Assembly: GCA_025677825.1 (NCBI GenBank)
Contig: JAIXMO010000083.1
Coordinates: forward strand, 1-64,000
DNA: 64,000 nt
Source of the DNA: Helicostylum pulchrum
Taxonomy: Eukaryota; Mucoromycota; Mucoromycetes; Mucorales; Mucoraceae
Direction: 5' to 3'
In this document: piece by piece, positions 32,553 through 45,226 of the stretch
How the letters are laid out: each line of letters begins with the position of its first letter
Numbering within the stretch: position 1 is the stretch's first letter
The notes under the pieces: model-generated
Told to the model about the DNA's origin: nothing
The model's database searches: none
The model's input: the letters and a program-made list of their open reading frames with translations, nothing else
Made by a program: the position numbers and the translations under genes

Positions 32553-34093
32553 ATGAAAATTCAATATGCAGCTGGTTTGCTAATTTCGTTGGCTGCAACT
32601 AATGCAGCATTTGCACAAGAAGAAGAAGTTACCCTTTTAAGGGTACCCATGACAAAAAAACACGCAAGAGGAATACATCATAAACGTGACGCTAATCTTT
32701 ATAACGATTATGGATCTATCTATTTGATTGACGTTCAAGTTGGAACACCACCTCAACATTTTGAGTTAGCATTAGATACTGGAAGGTATAAATAAGACAG
32801 AAAAAAGAAAAAAGAAAAAAAGGTTAAATTTCAAAACATTGACCAAAAAAAAAATTTATATAAAACAATAGCGCCGATCTTTGGATTCCCGGTTCGCTTT
32901 GTCCTAACTCAGTTTGTCCACTTGCTCGATTCAACGAAAAAAGCTCGACCACTTTTGTACCATCAAACGAAGCTTTCAATATTACATATGGTATTGGTAA
33001 TGCACATGGAACATACGCCACTGAGACGGTTACGATTGCCGGTGCCACAGTTGAAAATCAAAAATTTGGTTATGTAGATACAACAGAAAACATTTTAACT
33101 GAGGTTAAAACATTAGAAGGTTCAACGTACACACCTACAATCAGCAGCGGCGATAACTCTAGTACATATGGAACCGATTTTAGAATGGATGGTATCTTTG
33201 GTTTAGGATATCCTTTCCTTACGGCCTCTGTCGATAAACCCTACAACCCCTTCTTTTTCAACTTAAAAGCACAAAACAAAATTTCCAAAAACATCTTTTC
33301 CATCTTTTTGAATAATTCTGAATCGTACGGTAACTCTGGTGAAATTATCTTTGGTGGTATTGATGAAAGCAAATATACTGGAGAAATTTCTTACCTTCCA
33401 GTTGTTAAAACTGATCGACGAACTCAAACTTTAGCAACTGTTAGTGATTTTGGATTTTGGCAAGTCTATGGTCAAGGGATTTCTGTAAAGAATGGTATAC
33501 AAAAAGATATTCAAGTAAAGTTTGATAACACCGTTCCATTTGTATTCGATACTGGAACCACGCTAAGTTATCTTCCTACCAGTGTACTGGAGCCTATTAT
33601 TGATGCTGCTGTTGGAAAGGCAAATGTAGCTTACGATAAAGTCAATAACTATTTCCAAATTAGGTGTTCCATGGCCAAGGAAAATACCAGAATTGAAGTA
33701 GTCATGTCTACTACTGCAGAAGTTACTACTACACCTGTTACTATGAGTGTTCCTATTGCCGATCTTATCTTTCCTATGGATACTGAACAAGTATCAACTG
33801 CATCGGTCTGTATGTTTGGTATTGTACCCACTGCAGGCACTATATTTATTGGAGAATCATTATTAAGAAGTGTGTATCAAGTATACGATGCAGAACTAAA
33901 CCGTATTGGTATTGCAGGTGCAGTAAGTTCTAACGCAACTGTTACTAATGTAGGTGGAAAAAATACCGACAGTAATAGTAACGATAATGGTAACAATAAC
34001 AAGGCCGAACAAGGCACATCGAAATCCAGTATAACCAAGAGTAACACCATGATAACTCTTATTGGCTTGGTTTTTACTCTTTACTTAATATAA
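32553..34093 (+). CDS. Secreted pepsin-family aspartic protease (~484 aa)
   Basis: Two exons, 32553-32785 and 32872-34093. A signal peptide (MKIQYAAGLLISLAATNAAFA) is followed by a short propeptide ending near the basic pair HHKRDA. The first catalytic motif is created by the splice (DTGSADLW); the second is FDTGTTLSYLP near residue 330. GIFGLGYP is also typical of the A1 family. The C-terminus is Asn/Ser-rich and ends in a hydrophobic segment (ITLIGLVFTLYLI), so the enzyme is probably GPI-anchored at the cell surface, like yapsins and SAP9/10. It would cleave extracellular or wall proteins at acid pH. Confidence 0.92.
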
Positions 34094-34874
34094 TAAATAA
34101 AAAAAAGATCGCCACATAGCAGCATTATGTCGGCGACCAAACTGTTGCTTGGCACATATTTTTTTTTTTTTTTTTTTCACCCTTTTAACATGACAGTAGA
34201 CTTAATATGGGAGAGAGAGAAACATAGTTTTTATTAGGAATGTAATTTTATAAGTACAGTGAAACAAAAAGACGTACTACACATATGAAGGAGATTATGC
34301 TTGGCCAAGCTATGTATCTATTGCCCTTTTAAGATTCCATTAAAATAAATTAATTAAGTGTATTTATTTATTTATAAGAGCAATACGTAATTTTTAAGGC
34401 AAGCAGGAGAGAGCGAGAGAAGAGAAGAAACTTACTTGGCACGAGAGTACTTTATATACTCATTTGGCTCTACGTTTAAAAAGTGATGATAGAAACTTTT
34501 AAATATGCAAAATGATGAGGAATTCTGAATTTTCCAAATCTCTTTCAAGTTTGAACTAATTAATGCGTTTAATTTTTCAAGTATAACAAGAAGAAGAAGA
34601 AGAAGAAGAGGATAATACGGTTGAATGTTGTCTCGGATAACAAGAAGCAGTTTGAAGGGTTTACTACTTATCTTTTTTAAAAAACCGACTTGCCTTTTAT
34701 GGGAAAAGCATTGGGTTGAATTATACATCTCTTGGCAAATCCCCTTCCTCTTCCTTTTTGTGACCTGGACTCTCTTCTGCTCCCCCTTTTTTTGTTTTAT
34801 TTATTTATTCAACTGATATTCCCTTTTTCTTTTCTTCTTTCTTTCTACGTTAAAAAAATAACAAATAAATAAAC
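34094..34874. other. Intergenic region upstream of the Rim101-like gene
   Basis: Contains a poly(T) run at 34160-34177, a (GAA)n stretch near 34590-34608 and a T/C-rich leader just before 34875. The minus-strand ORF at 34432-34728 has a low-complexity translation and is not accepted as a gene. Confidence 0.5.
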
Positions 34875-36028
34875 ATGCAAAGCTCTTTAGAAATGGATTC
34901 AGAAATACATTTTTGCCGTTGGATTGGTTGTACGATATCCTTTGATGACCCAGAGCACCTATACGCTCACTTAACAAATGATCATGTTGGAAGGAAATCC
35001 ACTGGTAACCTTTGTCTTACTTGTCATTGGGAAAAGTGCGATGTCACTGTCATTAAGAGAGATCATATTACAAGTCATCTAAGAGTTCATGTACCTTTAA
35101 AACCTCATCGCTGTCCGGTAAACTTTTTTTTATTTGTTATATTTAAAGGCTTATCTTAATCATACAAGTATATGTAAAGTTTTGTAGTAAGTCGTTTAAA
35201 CGTCCTCAAGATTTAAAAAAGCATGAAAAAATTCATAGTGAACAACATATCTCTACTCTTCGATGCCACCAAAGACCTTCTCGACAACAAGCACAGCCAC
35301 ATTGTCTTCATCAGCATCCCTTAACGCCACCGGATTCTACAAGCCATTCTAGTAGAGATGTTTCACCCATTTTATCTAGCCATAATCCTATCTCTCCACC
35401 TACTAGTACTTACTCAGATGATCATTGGATGTATTCTGGTGTATCTTCTTCTTCCGACATATCTTCTGCTCAAAGAGCTCCTCCATTTGTTACACAAACA
35501 AAGGGAAATGATTTTCACCCTAATGACCTTATTAATGATTTACTTTTCCCTATGGACATAGACCAAACCAAACCAACAGAATATAACTTGAGTAAGCTCC
35601 CTCTCTCTCTCTCTCTCTCTTTCTATATAATATATGTATAATAGTAATGAACTAACCAACTGTTATATATAAAGATGTAGCTAATCGGTTAGATGAAATC
35701 CAGGGATTCATGGATGCTGGATTAATAAACCAATCAAGCTTTAATTTAAATATTAGTAATGAACAACAGCTTGATGATATGAATGATTGGTTAGCACGTC
35801 TTTCTGATAGTATTGCTACTGGACAAATGCCGCAGCAACCCGCCATGGACACAGCTACATCATTTGCATACAACCAAATGTCTAATTTTGCACCACCACA
35901 ACAAAATTATTCACAATACCCTGTTGTACCGTCACAAAATAACATGTACCCTATGTCTTGTGAAGAAAATGAAATGTATGTAAGGTCGCAACCTATTGTT
36001 CCCAGCCAAAATACTTACATGCAATATC

Positions 36029-36081
<53 letters not shown>

Positions 36082-36603
36082 CCTATTGTTTATTCTCAAC
36101 AAAATATTGGACTTACAGGCCAGCGTCAACATTATACACCTGTTCCCAACTTATCGAATCATCATTTCCAACCTGAATTAAGAACTACGACCAACTTTAC
36201 CAAAGCAAATAATCCAGAAGGTGGAGAAATCGAAAAAGAAGAAATAATCTCGTTTAAACCAACAAAAGACGTTACACATGACGAGAAGAAAAATATGGCT
36301 ACTTTAGTCAATAGTTTTTCAAGTGCATTAGACTCAAGTAAGAACAGCTTCAAGAAGGTGGTGGTTGTGGAAGAAGAAGTAATTGAAAAGAAAAATGAAG
36401 ACCTGGTAAGAGACTTGATTATAAGTGACTTTTCAAAGCTTTCCTTGAACCAAAACGATGAAAAATCGTCAGCAGATGATAAAGCGATTCCCAAGGAATC
36501 ACTTTATCCCACAGCCCTGAATAATAATCATATTTTACTTTTAAAGAAAATAACTCAATGGGTAAATGAAGATTACCACAAAAAGTATTCTTTATGTCAA
36601 TAA
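34875..36603 (+). CDS. rim101: Rim101/PacC-like C2H2 zinc-finger transcription factor (~527 aa)
   Basis: Three proposed exons: 34875-35117, 35180-35591, 35675-36603. The N-terminal 95 residues hold three C2H2 fingers in PacC/Rim101 order: [20 protein letters not shown] with NDHVGRKS, then [20 protein letters not shown], then [17 protein letters not shown]. The phrases NDHVGRKS and [17 protein letters not shown] are diagnostic. The first intron lies inside finger 3, between Pro and Phe. The rest is Ser/Pro-rich, with a Gln tract of about 17 residues (36031-36081) and a C-terminal helix-like end ([19 protein letters not shown]). By family knowledge this is the ambient-pH regulator activated by C-terminal processing; no obvious processing signal is recognisable here. 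Confidence 0.9.
35601..35620 (+). repeat. (CT)10 microsatellite in intron 2 of the Rim101-like gene
   Basis: Ten CT units just after the donor of the intron 35592-35674. Confidence 0.85.
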
Positions 36604-36732
36604 ATTTTATAAATTTTAATCCACCTTAATTTGGTATTTCGATATTTGTCACTTGTGATTACAGGTAAAATAAAATAAAAAAAGGACTTTTAAAAGGTAT
36701 TCAAAGTGTACGTGTGTGTGCGCGTGTGTGCA

Positions 36733-36740
36733 TATAAAAA
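36733..36740 (+). promoter_or_regulatory. Probable TATA box of the Fat1-like gene
   Basis: TATAAAAA lies 93 bp before the ATG at 36826 and is followed by a long pyrimidine-rich leader (36750-36815), the usual layout of strong promoters in this window. Confidence 0.5.
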
Positions 36741-36825
36741 GGGGTTGTTTTCTTTCTTTTAAACCTCCTCTTTACCTTTTTCCTTTTCTTTTTTCTTTTT
36801 CTTTTTTTCTTCCTTTTAAACAATT

Positions 36826-39506
36826 ATGAGTTCTCGTGGTAAATACAGTTTTATTTTTTGTTTTGCTCTTCGTATTTACTAACTTTTTTGATTAGATCTT
36901 CTTCCTGTAGTAGCAGCTGGTATAGGTGGTGCCCTTGGGACCATGTATCTTGACGCTAAATTCTTACTTAGCCGAGATCTTCATCAAATAGGGTCTGGTG
37001 CAGCAGCCATGCTCCGGTAAATACTACGTGAACAAAGAAAATAAATCCAATTATTAAATAGATTATAGTTATCGACAATGGGGATTCCAAGATAAGGTTC
37101 ATTACTATTATAGATTCCAGGAAAAAGCAAAGGCAAACCCAAACCATGTTTTTGTGGTTTTTGAAGGAAGAGAGTATACACTTCGAGATATCGAAATAGG
37201 TAGGTTACACCATTACATTTTTATATTAGAAAACAAAAAAATTATTCATACTAATTTTACCTAATTTAGCTTCAAACAAATTGGTAAGGGTTTTTCGTAT
37301 ATTTTATAGTTACCCCCATTCATTTAGACGTATACATATATTTATTTTATTTTTGACACATGCATGTTTATTTAGGCACATTGGTTACTAGCTGAAGGAA
37401 TTAAGAAGAAAGGTACCACAGTAACAAAATTAACGTAATACTGAAATATGTGTGGGATTTTTTCTAACTTTTATAATATGTCAGATATCGTTTGTATGAT
37501 GCTTCAAAACCACCCCACCTTTTTTATTTCTTTTTTCGCGATTAGTAAAATTGGAGCTGTTCCTTCGCTTATCAATACCAACTTGTTTGGTGACTCACTT
37601 TTCCACTGTATTAATATTGCCAGTTCTAAGCTCTTTTTATTCGATCCTATTTTCGCGCAACAAGTTAGTGATATTGCAGGACGCTGTCAAGAAATAAATT
37701 CCAAATTGGTCTCGTATGGTGAAACCACATATGAGTCTGAATTGCAACCTTTTCCCTTTGCTAGTGTACTTACTCCCAGCGTCTTGTCTCGGTTCTCTGA
37801 GAGAGACCCTGGAGACTCTTACTTGAAGGGTGTTGCCGAAAATGATCCTGCATTCTTGATTTATACTAGGTAACATATAAAATATTTCTTTGGGTACTTG
37901 ACATCGTACTAACTCTCTTTTTTATATATTATTCAGTGGTACCACAGGTTTACCAAAGGTAATATAATATGAATAATATGTATTGCAAGTTACCAACATA
38001 CAACTTTTTTTTTATAGGCTGCTGTCAGTCAACACACCCGTGTTGCTTGTAAGTTTAAATACATTATATTCCAGAAACGTGTGTTTACTAATTATTTTTT
38101 TGCAAATTAGTTGCTATGGTCATGTTCACTAATATGAATGGCATTACACCTCAAGATAGAATATATTGTGTATTACCACTCTATCATAGTTCCGGCAGTA
38201 AGTTTTCTTTTTTCTTCTTCTTTAAAGAAGTTCATAAACTCACTTTATTTCTATTGGTTAGTTATTGTTTCTTGTTCAGTAGCATTATACGCTGGTGCGA
38301 CAATCGTATTAGGTCGTAAATTCTCCGCTAGTCGTTTCTGGAATGACTGCGTGGATTATAAAGTAACTGTATTCACTGTACGTACATTTTTTTAAAAAAA
38401 AGATATGTCCACGAATATAATTTACTTATTTTTGCTGTAGTATATTGGTGAATTCTGTAGATACTTGTTAAGTCAACCTCCTCATCCTGAAGAAAATAAC
38501 CATCAAGTCAGAGCTGTTTACGGTAACGGTATGCGACCCGATGTATGGGTCAGATTTAGAGAAAGATTTAATATCGGTAAAATCGGTGAATTCTATGCTG
38601 CTACTGAAGGTAAAATTATACATGCAAGGCTTCAAAAACAGAAAAAATATTTACTTTTTTTATTTATAGCACCTACAAGTTTGTTCAACGTCAATACTGG
38701 TGAAACTGGTTATGGAGCCGTAGGATCTCGTGGTCATATTATGCGTATGATTCGTCGTGAAGTTCAATTGATCAATATTGATCCTATTAGTGAAGAGCCT
38801 GTTCGAGATAAGAACGGTTTTTGTGTCAAGTGCCCTTGGGATGTACAAGGAGAACTTATCGTTCGTATGGCAGAAGGACCTATCACATTTGATGGTTACT
38901 ATAAGAATGAAGCAGCTACCAACAAGAAAATCTTAAAAGATGTATTTGAAAAGGGTGATGCGTAAGTAGAATTTCTTTTTTATTTTACTTTTTGGTCTAA
39001 TTTTTATATATGATTGTAGATATTTCCGTAGTGGTGATTTATTGAAATTAAGTTTTGACGGATTCTATTATTTCGGTGACCGTGTCGGTGACACTTTTAG
39101 ATGGAAATCAGAAAACGTGGCAACTACAGAAGTTGCTCAAGTGATGGGTGTTTTCCCCGGTGTACACGAGGCTAATATCTACGGTACTTTAGTTCCTCAT
39201 CATGACGGCCGTGCTGGTATGGCTGCCATTGTATTAAAGAAGGGCGAGACTATCAATTTTGACGAACTTTACCAATACCTTCGTACCAAATTACCAAAGT
39301 ATGCTATTCCCGTCTTTATTCGTTTCGTTCCCGACATGGTAATCACCGGTACCTTTAAACAATTGAAGGTTGAGTACCGTGAACAAGGTATTGATCTTAC
39401 CAAGATCCCTGAAACAGATCCTGTCTTTTGGCTCAAGGGAAATACATATGTTCCTTTCACATTAGAAGATTCTGCTAGAGTTGATGTAGGAAAGGTTAAA
39501 TTGTAG
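36826..39506 (+). CDS. FAT1: Fat1-like very-long-chain acyl-CoA synthetase / fatty-acid transporter (~634 aa)
   Basis: Thirteen proposed exons: 36826-36838, 36896-37016, 37069-37199, 37270-37283, 37376-37412, 37485-37869, 37937-37958, 38018-38048, 38111-38197, 38262-38377, 38441-38609, 38670-38961, 39020-39506. Several are tiny (13, 14, 22 and 31 nt). The N-terminus has a hydrophobic segment (LLPVVAAGIGGALGTMYL). The AMP-binding motif YTSGTTGLPK near residues 231-241 is completed by the exon 6-7 join. The VLACS/FATP signature is FGDRVGDTFRWKSENVATTE. The family activates very long chain fatty acids at ER, peroxisome or plasma membrane and assists uptake. The protein ends in VKL, compatible with a weak PTS1 (yeast Fat1 also ends in a -KL tripeptide). 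Confidence 0.94.
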
Positions 39507-40751
39507 ATTGTTAATTAAAATAATAAAGATAATAGAGTTACTGTATGTCGCCCAAAAAAAAAAACTTGTTTTAAAGTGTATTGTTAATGATTAAAGATAA
39601 ATACCTTGATTGGGAGAGGTACTTTGCCTCCTCTTTATCCAACCCCATAAAGCTTTTATGCCTGTATGCATACAGTAGCGGCTCTATTTAAGGGTGGCCG
39701 AAATGTAGAAGAAATCCACCCTTATATCGAAACATACCCTAATATCAAACAGCGGATAACTACTTCTAAAAAGAAAAAAGCTCACTGAGATACCGAACTT
39801 TTAAATCGCTCGCATAAGAAATCACTGATGAAGAGGGATCGGAGTCCATATAGCTGCGTACAGTAATACCGTATAAAGTTTGAAAACAAACGCAGCGCCA
39901 GTTAGTGTAAGTTGTGGATGATTTTCACAAATAGAAATATCTACACGGTATTACCATCGGGTGGAGTAAATTTGAGCAAGAAGGTCTCAAATGGAAGGCA
40001 GTTGCTTTAAAGCGTGTCCGTTTGTAAAAGTATAAAGAAAACAAAAAAGCTAAAAAAAAAAAAAAAAAAGAAGAGTATAAGACATAGGCTTGTTTAAAAG
40101 GTGAACGTATAAATACTTACTGGTATACGTAGCTAATAAAAAATAAAAAAGAGAAAGAAAGTGATAAAATAAAATAAATAGTTAGTAGTTTGAGGGTCAC
40201 TTTCATTGTTCATGAAAAATAAGGAGCATATTTTCTACCTAATGTGATCCATTTAATCATTTTTACATGGATATCTACAATTTGTTGTTACAACATCAAC
40301 TTGTTTCAAGCAAGAAGTTCAAAAAAAAAAAAAAAAAAAACGCTGTCAACCGCAAGCTTATTTTTTATTTTTTATAAGCTGTTCATCTTTTTTTTTCAAA
40401 TGATTCAATCCTCTTTATAGTAAAGAAAAAGGCGTGAAAAAGATATGGAAACTTTCAAAAAATGGACAAAAAATCTCCCCCGCTTAAATTTTAAGTATAT
40501 TAGTTCTGTGTACTTTCGCATGATGTTTATCAAATAAAAAGCTACCTACTTTTTAAAAATTTCAAATGAAAACGAAATTTCCGCTCCTACAAAAAATCTT
40601 TGCACAACCCCGCAATTTTTGTTGTTGTTGTGTGTGTGGGTGTGTGTATGTGCACCATTTTCGTACCTGAAATTTTTTTTTGGGCGAGTGATCTTCGCGT
40701 TTGAGCGATTTCTACTTTCTAAACTTTCTGTAACTCTTTTTTCTTTTTTGT
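39507..40751. other. Intergenic region with MITE-like end and A-rich runs
   Basis: No gene supported. It holds a partial pogo-like terminus at 39673, a pair of 10-bp inverted repeats (39863-39872 and 39945-39954), poly(A) runs near 40052 and 40324, and a (TG)n patch near 40630-40650 before the taspase gene. Confidence 0.5.
39673..39704 (+). mobile_element. Pogo-like terminal sequence, copy C (partial)
   Basis: The sequence CAGTAGCGGCTCTATTTA, preceded by TA, is identical to the terminus of the copies at 26304 (reverse) and 42551, and GGGTGGCC follows. Homology fades after about 30 bp. A matching opposite end was not found. Confidence 0.5.
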
Positions 40752-42414
40752 ATGACAGAACCTATTTTTATCGCAGTTCATGTTGGTGCAGGTAACATAG
40801 CCAAAACTACACGTCAAAAAACTTTCTTTTTAAAAAAAATATATTCGCTAGGTAACTTGGCAAGATCGAAAGAACCAAAGTACCGAGCAGCTTGTGCAAA
40901 GTAAAAAACAAAAATAAAATAAAAAAAAAACAGTATACTTGCAACCAACGAGTCTAAATATATATATATATATATATATACGATAGAGCTTGTGAACTTG
41001 CAATGCAAGTGCTAAAACGATCCGACGGTACAGCAGCCGAAGCAGTTGCGGTTGCCATTGCTCAATTAGAGGTTTCAATCTTAACTACCTTACTCCCCAA
41101 AAAAGAAAAAAAAAACTAACACTATAACCGTAGAACGATCCTATTACCAATGCAGGTTACGGATCTAATCTTACTTTGAAAGGTACGGTGGAATGCGATG
41201 CCAGTTTAATGACGGGTAAAACAGGTACTTTTGGTGCCGTAGGAGCTGTCAGTGGTATTAAGAACCCGATCTTTACTGCATATCAAATGGTGATAGATGC
41301 CGAAAAAGGATTACTATCTTTAGGAAGAATACCTCCCATGTAAATTTTTTCAATACTGTATTATTAAACGATTCTAATGGTTATATAGGTTTTTGGCTGG
41401 TGAAGGTGCTACAACATGGGCAAAAGAACGCGGACAAACTGTGATAGACCCCGAGACATTAATAGAACGTAAGTCTCTCTCTCTACTTTTAATAATTTGA
41501 TAATTAATTTGGCATATAGAAAACGCCCAAAATGTTTATCTTGATCATTTGCAGAGATTGGTAGAGGACGAAAAAGATGAAAATAAGGTAGATTTAGGAC
41601 ATGATACAGTCGGCGCCATTTGTGTTGATCAATTCGGTCATATTGCTGCAGGTGTTAGTAGTGGTGGTATTTCCTTAAAAGCGCCAGGCCGTGTAGGAGA
41701 GGTAAATAAATGCACAGCTCTATGTATATATAAAAAGTTTTTAACTATGGAAACAAAGGCTGCAATGTACGGTAGTGGATGCTGGGCACAGAACGAAAAG
41801 GGTGATTTACCTGGTGTTGCGTGCAGTACTACAGGTACTGGTGAACAAATTATGAGAACCATGTTTACTTATAAATGCGCAGATCGTATATCAAAACAAC
41901 AAGATATACAAACTTCGATACATGATGCCTTAACAAAGGATTTTTTAGGTAAGAAAAAAGGGAGGGGGTGGGATTTATAACTCATCATTATCCTTATACT
42001 AATCACTCATATAAAAAAAAAGAATCACCGCTTTTAGACATGTATGATATAAAATCTGTTGGGACAATCGCGCTTCGTGCACAAAAATCCAATCATTCTA
42101 CAAGTAAGCTGATTTTGTTTTTTGCTCAGTTCTTGTATTTAATTAAACAACTGTTTTAGGGATAGAGTTTTGGTACGGACATGTAACAGAAGACATGGTA
42201 GAGTATAGGAGTATTTTAGTATTTTAAACTCTGTATATTAAATATTTTATGTTAGGGTATTGGGTATATGACAGGAACTTCAAAAAAGCCAAAGGTAAAG
42301 TAAACATAATATTTAGGCTTTTTTTTACTAAATGGATATAAACGGTAGACATTTGTATCTAGAAAGACATCTGAAAAGGAGAAAGTAGTATCATCAGGAT
42401 GGTTAGTGACGTGA
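40752..42414 (+). CDS. Taspase-like threonine aspartase, N-terminal nucleophile hydrolase (~348 aa)
   Basis: Eleven proposed exons: 40752-40791, 40852-40900, 40987-41071, 41134-41339, 41389-41468, 41520-41701, 41759-41948, 42023-42103, 42160-42197, 42256-42299, 42363-42414. Family segments are IFIAVHVGAGNLARSKEPKY, NAGYGSNLTLKGTVECDAS, GHDTVGAICVD, AAGVSSGGISLKAPGRVGEA and CWAQNEKGDLPGVACSTTG. Thr of DTVGA (about residue 183) is the expected autocleavage nucleophile that starts the beta chain. The pattern GRVGxAAxYGxGCW is that of taspase 1 rather than of plain L-asparaginases. Taspases cleave nuclear proteins after Asp in animals; the fungal substrate is unknown. The 57-bp intron 41702-41758 keeps the frame if retained. 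The last join uses the second of two overlapping donors; the first would give a stop at once. Confidence 0.85.
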
Positions 42415-44177
42415 TAACAAAAGCGACATGAATTGTTAAATAAATAAAAAAACATAAATATAGAATATAAAAAACATGTTTATTTTCCATTGAAAATCAT
42501 ATTCATGCAGGACAATAGTTTTTCTTGGCAAATGGGCAAAGAAATAAATACAGTAGCGGCTCTATTTAGGGGTGACCTGATTTAAGGATATATTTCTCAA
42601 GAACTTCTTTGGTCCCCAGCTTCAACACCTCTATCACCACTATTCGATTTAAGGGTGGTATCTAATTTCACAAAACTATCAAATATATAAAATAAAGTTA
42701 AAAGTGATAATAATAATAAAAAAGCCTTATTTATATAAAAGCGTCTGGTCTTCAAAGGTGTACAATGTTATTAAAACAAAGGGATAATAATCAAACCGAT
42801 AGAGAGAGAAAATAAAAAATAAACCTTACAGAGTAATTAAAATATATGGACAATACGTTTAGACTTGAATGGAGCACGTATAAGCAGTGAATCTTTAGAA
42901 AATTAACTAGGAAAAGTGATTAAATACAGAGGATTTGTAAGTGATGAAATATTAAGAAGGGAAGCAGTGGAAGCCAAATAAAGTGAGCACAAAGATACTT
43001 TTTAGTCCTATACATCATAGCCATTAGATTTTAAATGTATTGTTATGTGGTATTTCAATAAATAGCTTTGTACTATTTTAATTGACATCAATAAAAAAGT
43101 TAATAGAGTTTAATATATTTTAATGTTTGAGCTCTTGCAGAAAAAGATACACAGAATGTTTTTTGGTAAACTAGCTTGTATAAGTTTAAGAACTATTAAA
43201 AGTATTATAATACATCATTGTTTATCCATTGTCATCTTAAAAACGCGTCTTTTAAGTAAAGGTTTAGAAGTAACTTCTAAAAAAGGTTATTTTTCGGTGA
43301 TCGAAAAAAGATGGTTTCATTGTATGATTAAACATCAGGAAATGATTCTTTTACCCAAGCTACTTGGTAAAAGTTACTCCTTAGGATGTTTTATTTGATA
43401 ACAAAATTAAAATCCGCATGTTGTTTTATATTTCTCTCGATTTTTTATACTTTTCTTCAGTCGATCCTTTTTAGTCATTTTTGGTCATTTTGGGTGCTAT
43501 AACCAAACACGGTAACAAAAAACTACATTTTACATCATCTTATGTGAGCGATTTTAGAAGACCGGTAACTCAGTGAGCTTTTTTTCTTTCTTTTTAGAAG
43601 TAATTATTTCACTGCTCGATAATAAGGGTATATGGTAGTAGCTTCTTGTTCTGTTGATAATGACCTCTTTTTTAAATGGTAATGTTGTTGTTTGTGGTGA
43701 AATACGACACATTTTTCAATTTATTTTTCTCTTTTGTATCACATACTTTTTTTCTCTTTCAAAAATAAAGTTGCATATTTGTTTGTAGTAGTTATTAAAA
43801 CGGTTACAACGGTAAAAATGGGGTTTTTTTTTGTGTGAGTTATGACGTTATAGTTTCAAGTGAAACGTTTCTTTCTTGGCAGTTTAAAGTTTTGATTCTA
43901 GATTGCGAAGGGGATAGGTAAAAAGACACGTTCTTTTTTTAGAGGCACGTGTCTTATGTACAAAAAGCACTATACACCCCTTTATTACCACTTCATACAG
44001 AATCACATATTTACAGAAGTAAAGAGGAATTTATTTATTTTAAAAAATACAAGAAAGAAAATAAGTATATAGTAAGTAAATTATAGAAATAGTAAATAGT
44101 GAGTAGTAAGTGTTTTTTTTTTAAATAGTATGAATTAAATGTATTTCTTTTTTGTTGTTGTTCCTTTTTCCTTTTTT
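42415..44177. other. Intergenic region between convergent genes
   Basis: Apart from the MITE copy at 42551, no supported feature. The ORF at 43123-43398 (91 aa) has a basic, hydrophobic translation (SIIIHHCLSIVILKTRLL) with no recognised domain; it could be a remnant, but I do not annotate it. Confidence 0.5.
42551..42626 (+). mobile_element. Pogo-like MITE, copy B (one end preserved)
   Basis: Starts CAGTAGCGGCTCTATTTA after a TA dinucleotide. About 74 of 76 bases match the reverse complement of the right part of copy A (26229-26304). After 42626 the two diverge and no second terminus is found, so this copy is truncated or rearranged. Confidence 0.6.
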
Positions 44178-45226
44178 TTACATACAGAAACACTTGGAAT
44201 CCTTCTTTTCTTCAAGCTTAGGTTGAGTAGATCTAGGTGCGGGCTTGGGTTCTTCAGCATGGTCAACTTCCTTTACGGGCTCAGCGGCCTTAACGGGTTC
44301 AGTGACTTCGACGGGTTCAGCAACCTTGACGGGTTCAGCAGTCTCAGTAGTAGCCTTGGTAGGTTCAACCTTGAGAGTTTCCTTTTCACTCTCAATCAAC
44401 TTTTTACCTTGATGGAAGGTATTTAAAACCTTGGCAAAATTCTCACCTTGAGTTCTAGCGATTGTAAGTTCCTTTACGCTAGGTTGACGTGATCCATCAC
44501 CATTAGCTACATTCCAAAAAAAAAAAAAATTAGTATATATGCACACACGGAAACAAAAAACCATTATCCCCCCCTTATTTTGTTACTTTACCAACAGTAC
44601 CAGCACCCCAAGCAGAACCACCAATAACCTCAGAGTTATCAAACAAATTGCTATCAGCAAAGCCGAGAGGAACGTAATTAATACCGTGATGAGCAAAATA
44701 AGTGATTAAAGTATAGGCGGTAGTCTCTTGACCACCGTGTTGAGAGGCGGTAGAGAAAAAGGTACCAGCAAACTTTCCAGCTAAAGCACCAGTAGCCCAA
44801 AGTGCGCCAGAAGCGTCTAAAAAGGATTTCAATTGAGCGGGAAAGGTACCGAAACGTGTGGGAATACCTACAAAAAGAAAAAGAAAATGTCAATATTCGG
44901 GTCATGATTATTTTGACGTTTTTCCCTTTTTTTTTTTTTTTTTTTTTTTACCAAACATGAAAGCGTCAGCATTGACAAGGTCTTCAATGGTGATGACGGG
45001 GATATCAGGTTTAGGGGGTGCGTGTAATACTTCAAGGATATTATCAGATAAAGTTTCGGGAACCTGTATTATTATTATTAGCGTGTGTATGTGGGTTGAG
45101 ATTATCTATCTTTACCTGGAAAAGCTTTACGGTAACACCTTGAGCTTCAAGACCCTTTTTGACGTCTAAAGCAACAGTATAGATGTGATGGTAAAGAGAA
45201 TAAATGATAATATAAACAGTAGGCAT
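44178..45226 (-). CDS. PST2: Pst2/WrbA-like flavodoxin-fold quinone reductase with C-terminal CaaX-type tail (~275 aa)
   Basis: Four proposed exons on the minus strand: 45226-45116, 45063-44952, 44867-44592, 44506-44178. Residues 1-190 are the WrbA/Pst2 fold: VYIIIYSLYHHIYTVALDVK, IPTRFGTFPAQLKSFLD, LAGKFAGTFFSTASQHGGQE, VPLGFADSNLFDNSEVIGGS. It should bind FMN and reduce quinones with NAD(P)H by two electrons (oxidative-stress defence). Unlike its divergent neighbour it has an 85-residue extension with imperfect repeats of a VxEPVK unit, ending in KKDSKCFCM. CFCM is a CaaX-type sequence, so prenylation and membrane attachment are likely; yeast Ycp4 and its relatives are membrane-linked too. 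Confidence 0.93.

Noticed and set aside
36031..36081. CAA-repeat region as a CRISPR-like or tandem array
   Set aside because: It is a Gln codon run inside the Rim101-like protein, without spacers.
43123..43398. 91-codon ORF in the taspase/Pst2 spacer
   Set aside because: No recognised family and no supporting splice or promoter pattern; could be a remnant but unsupported.
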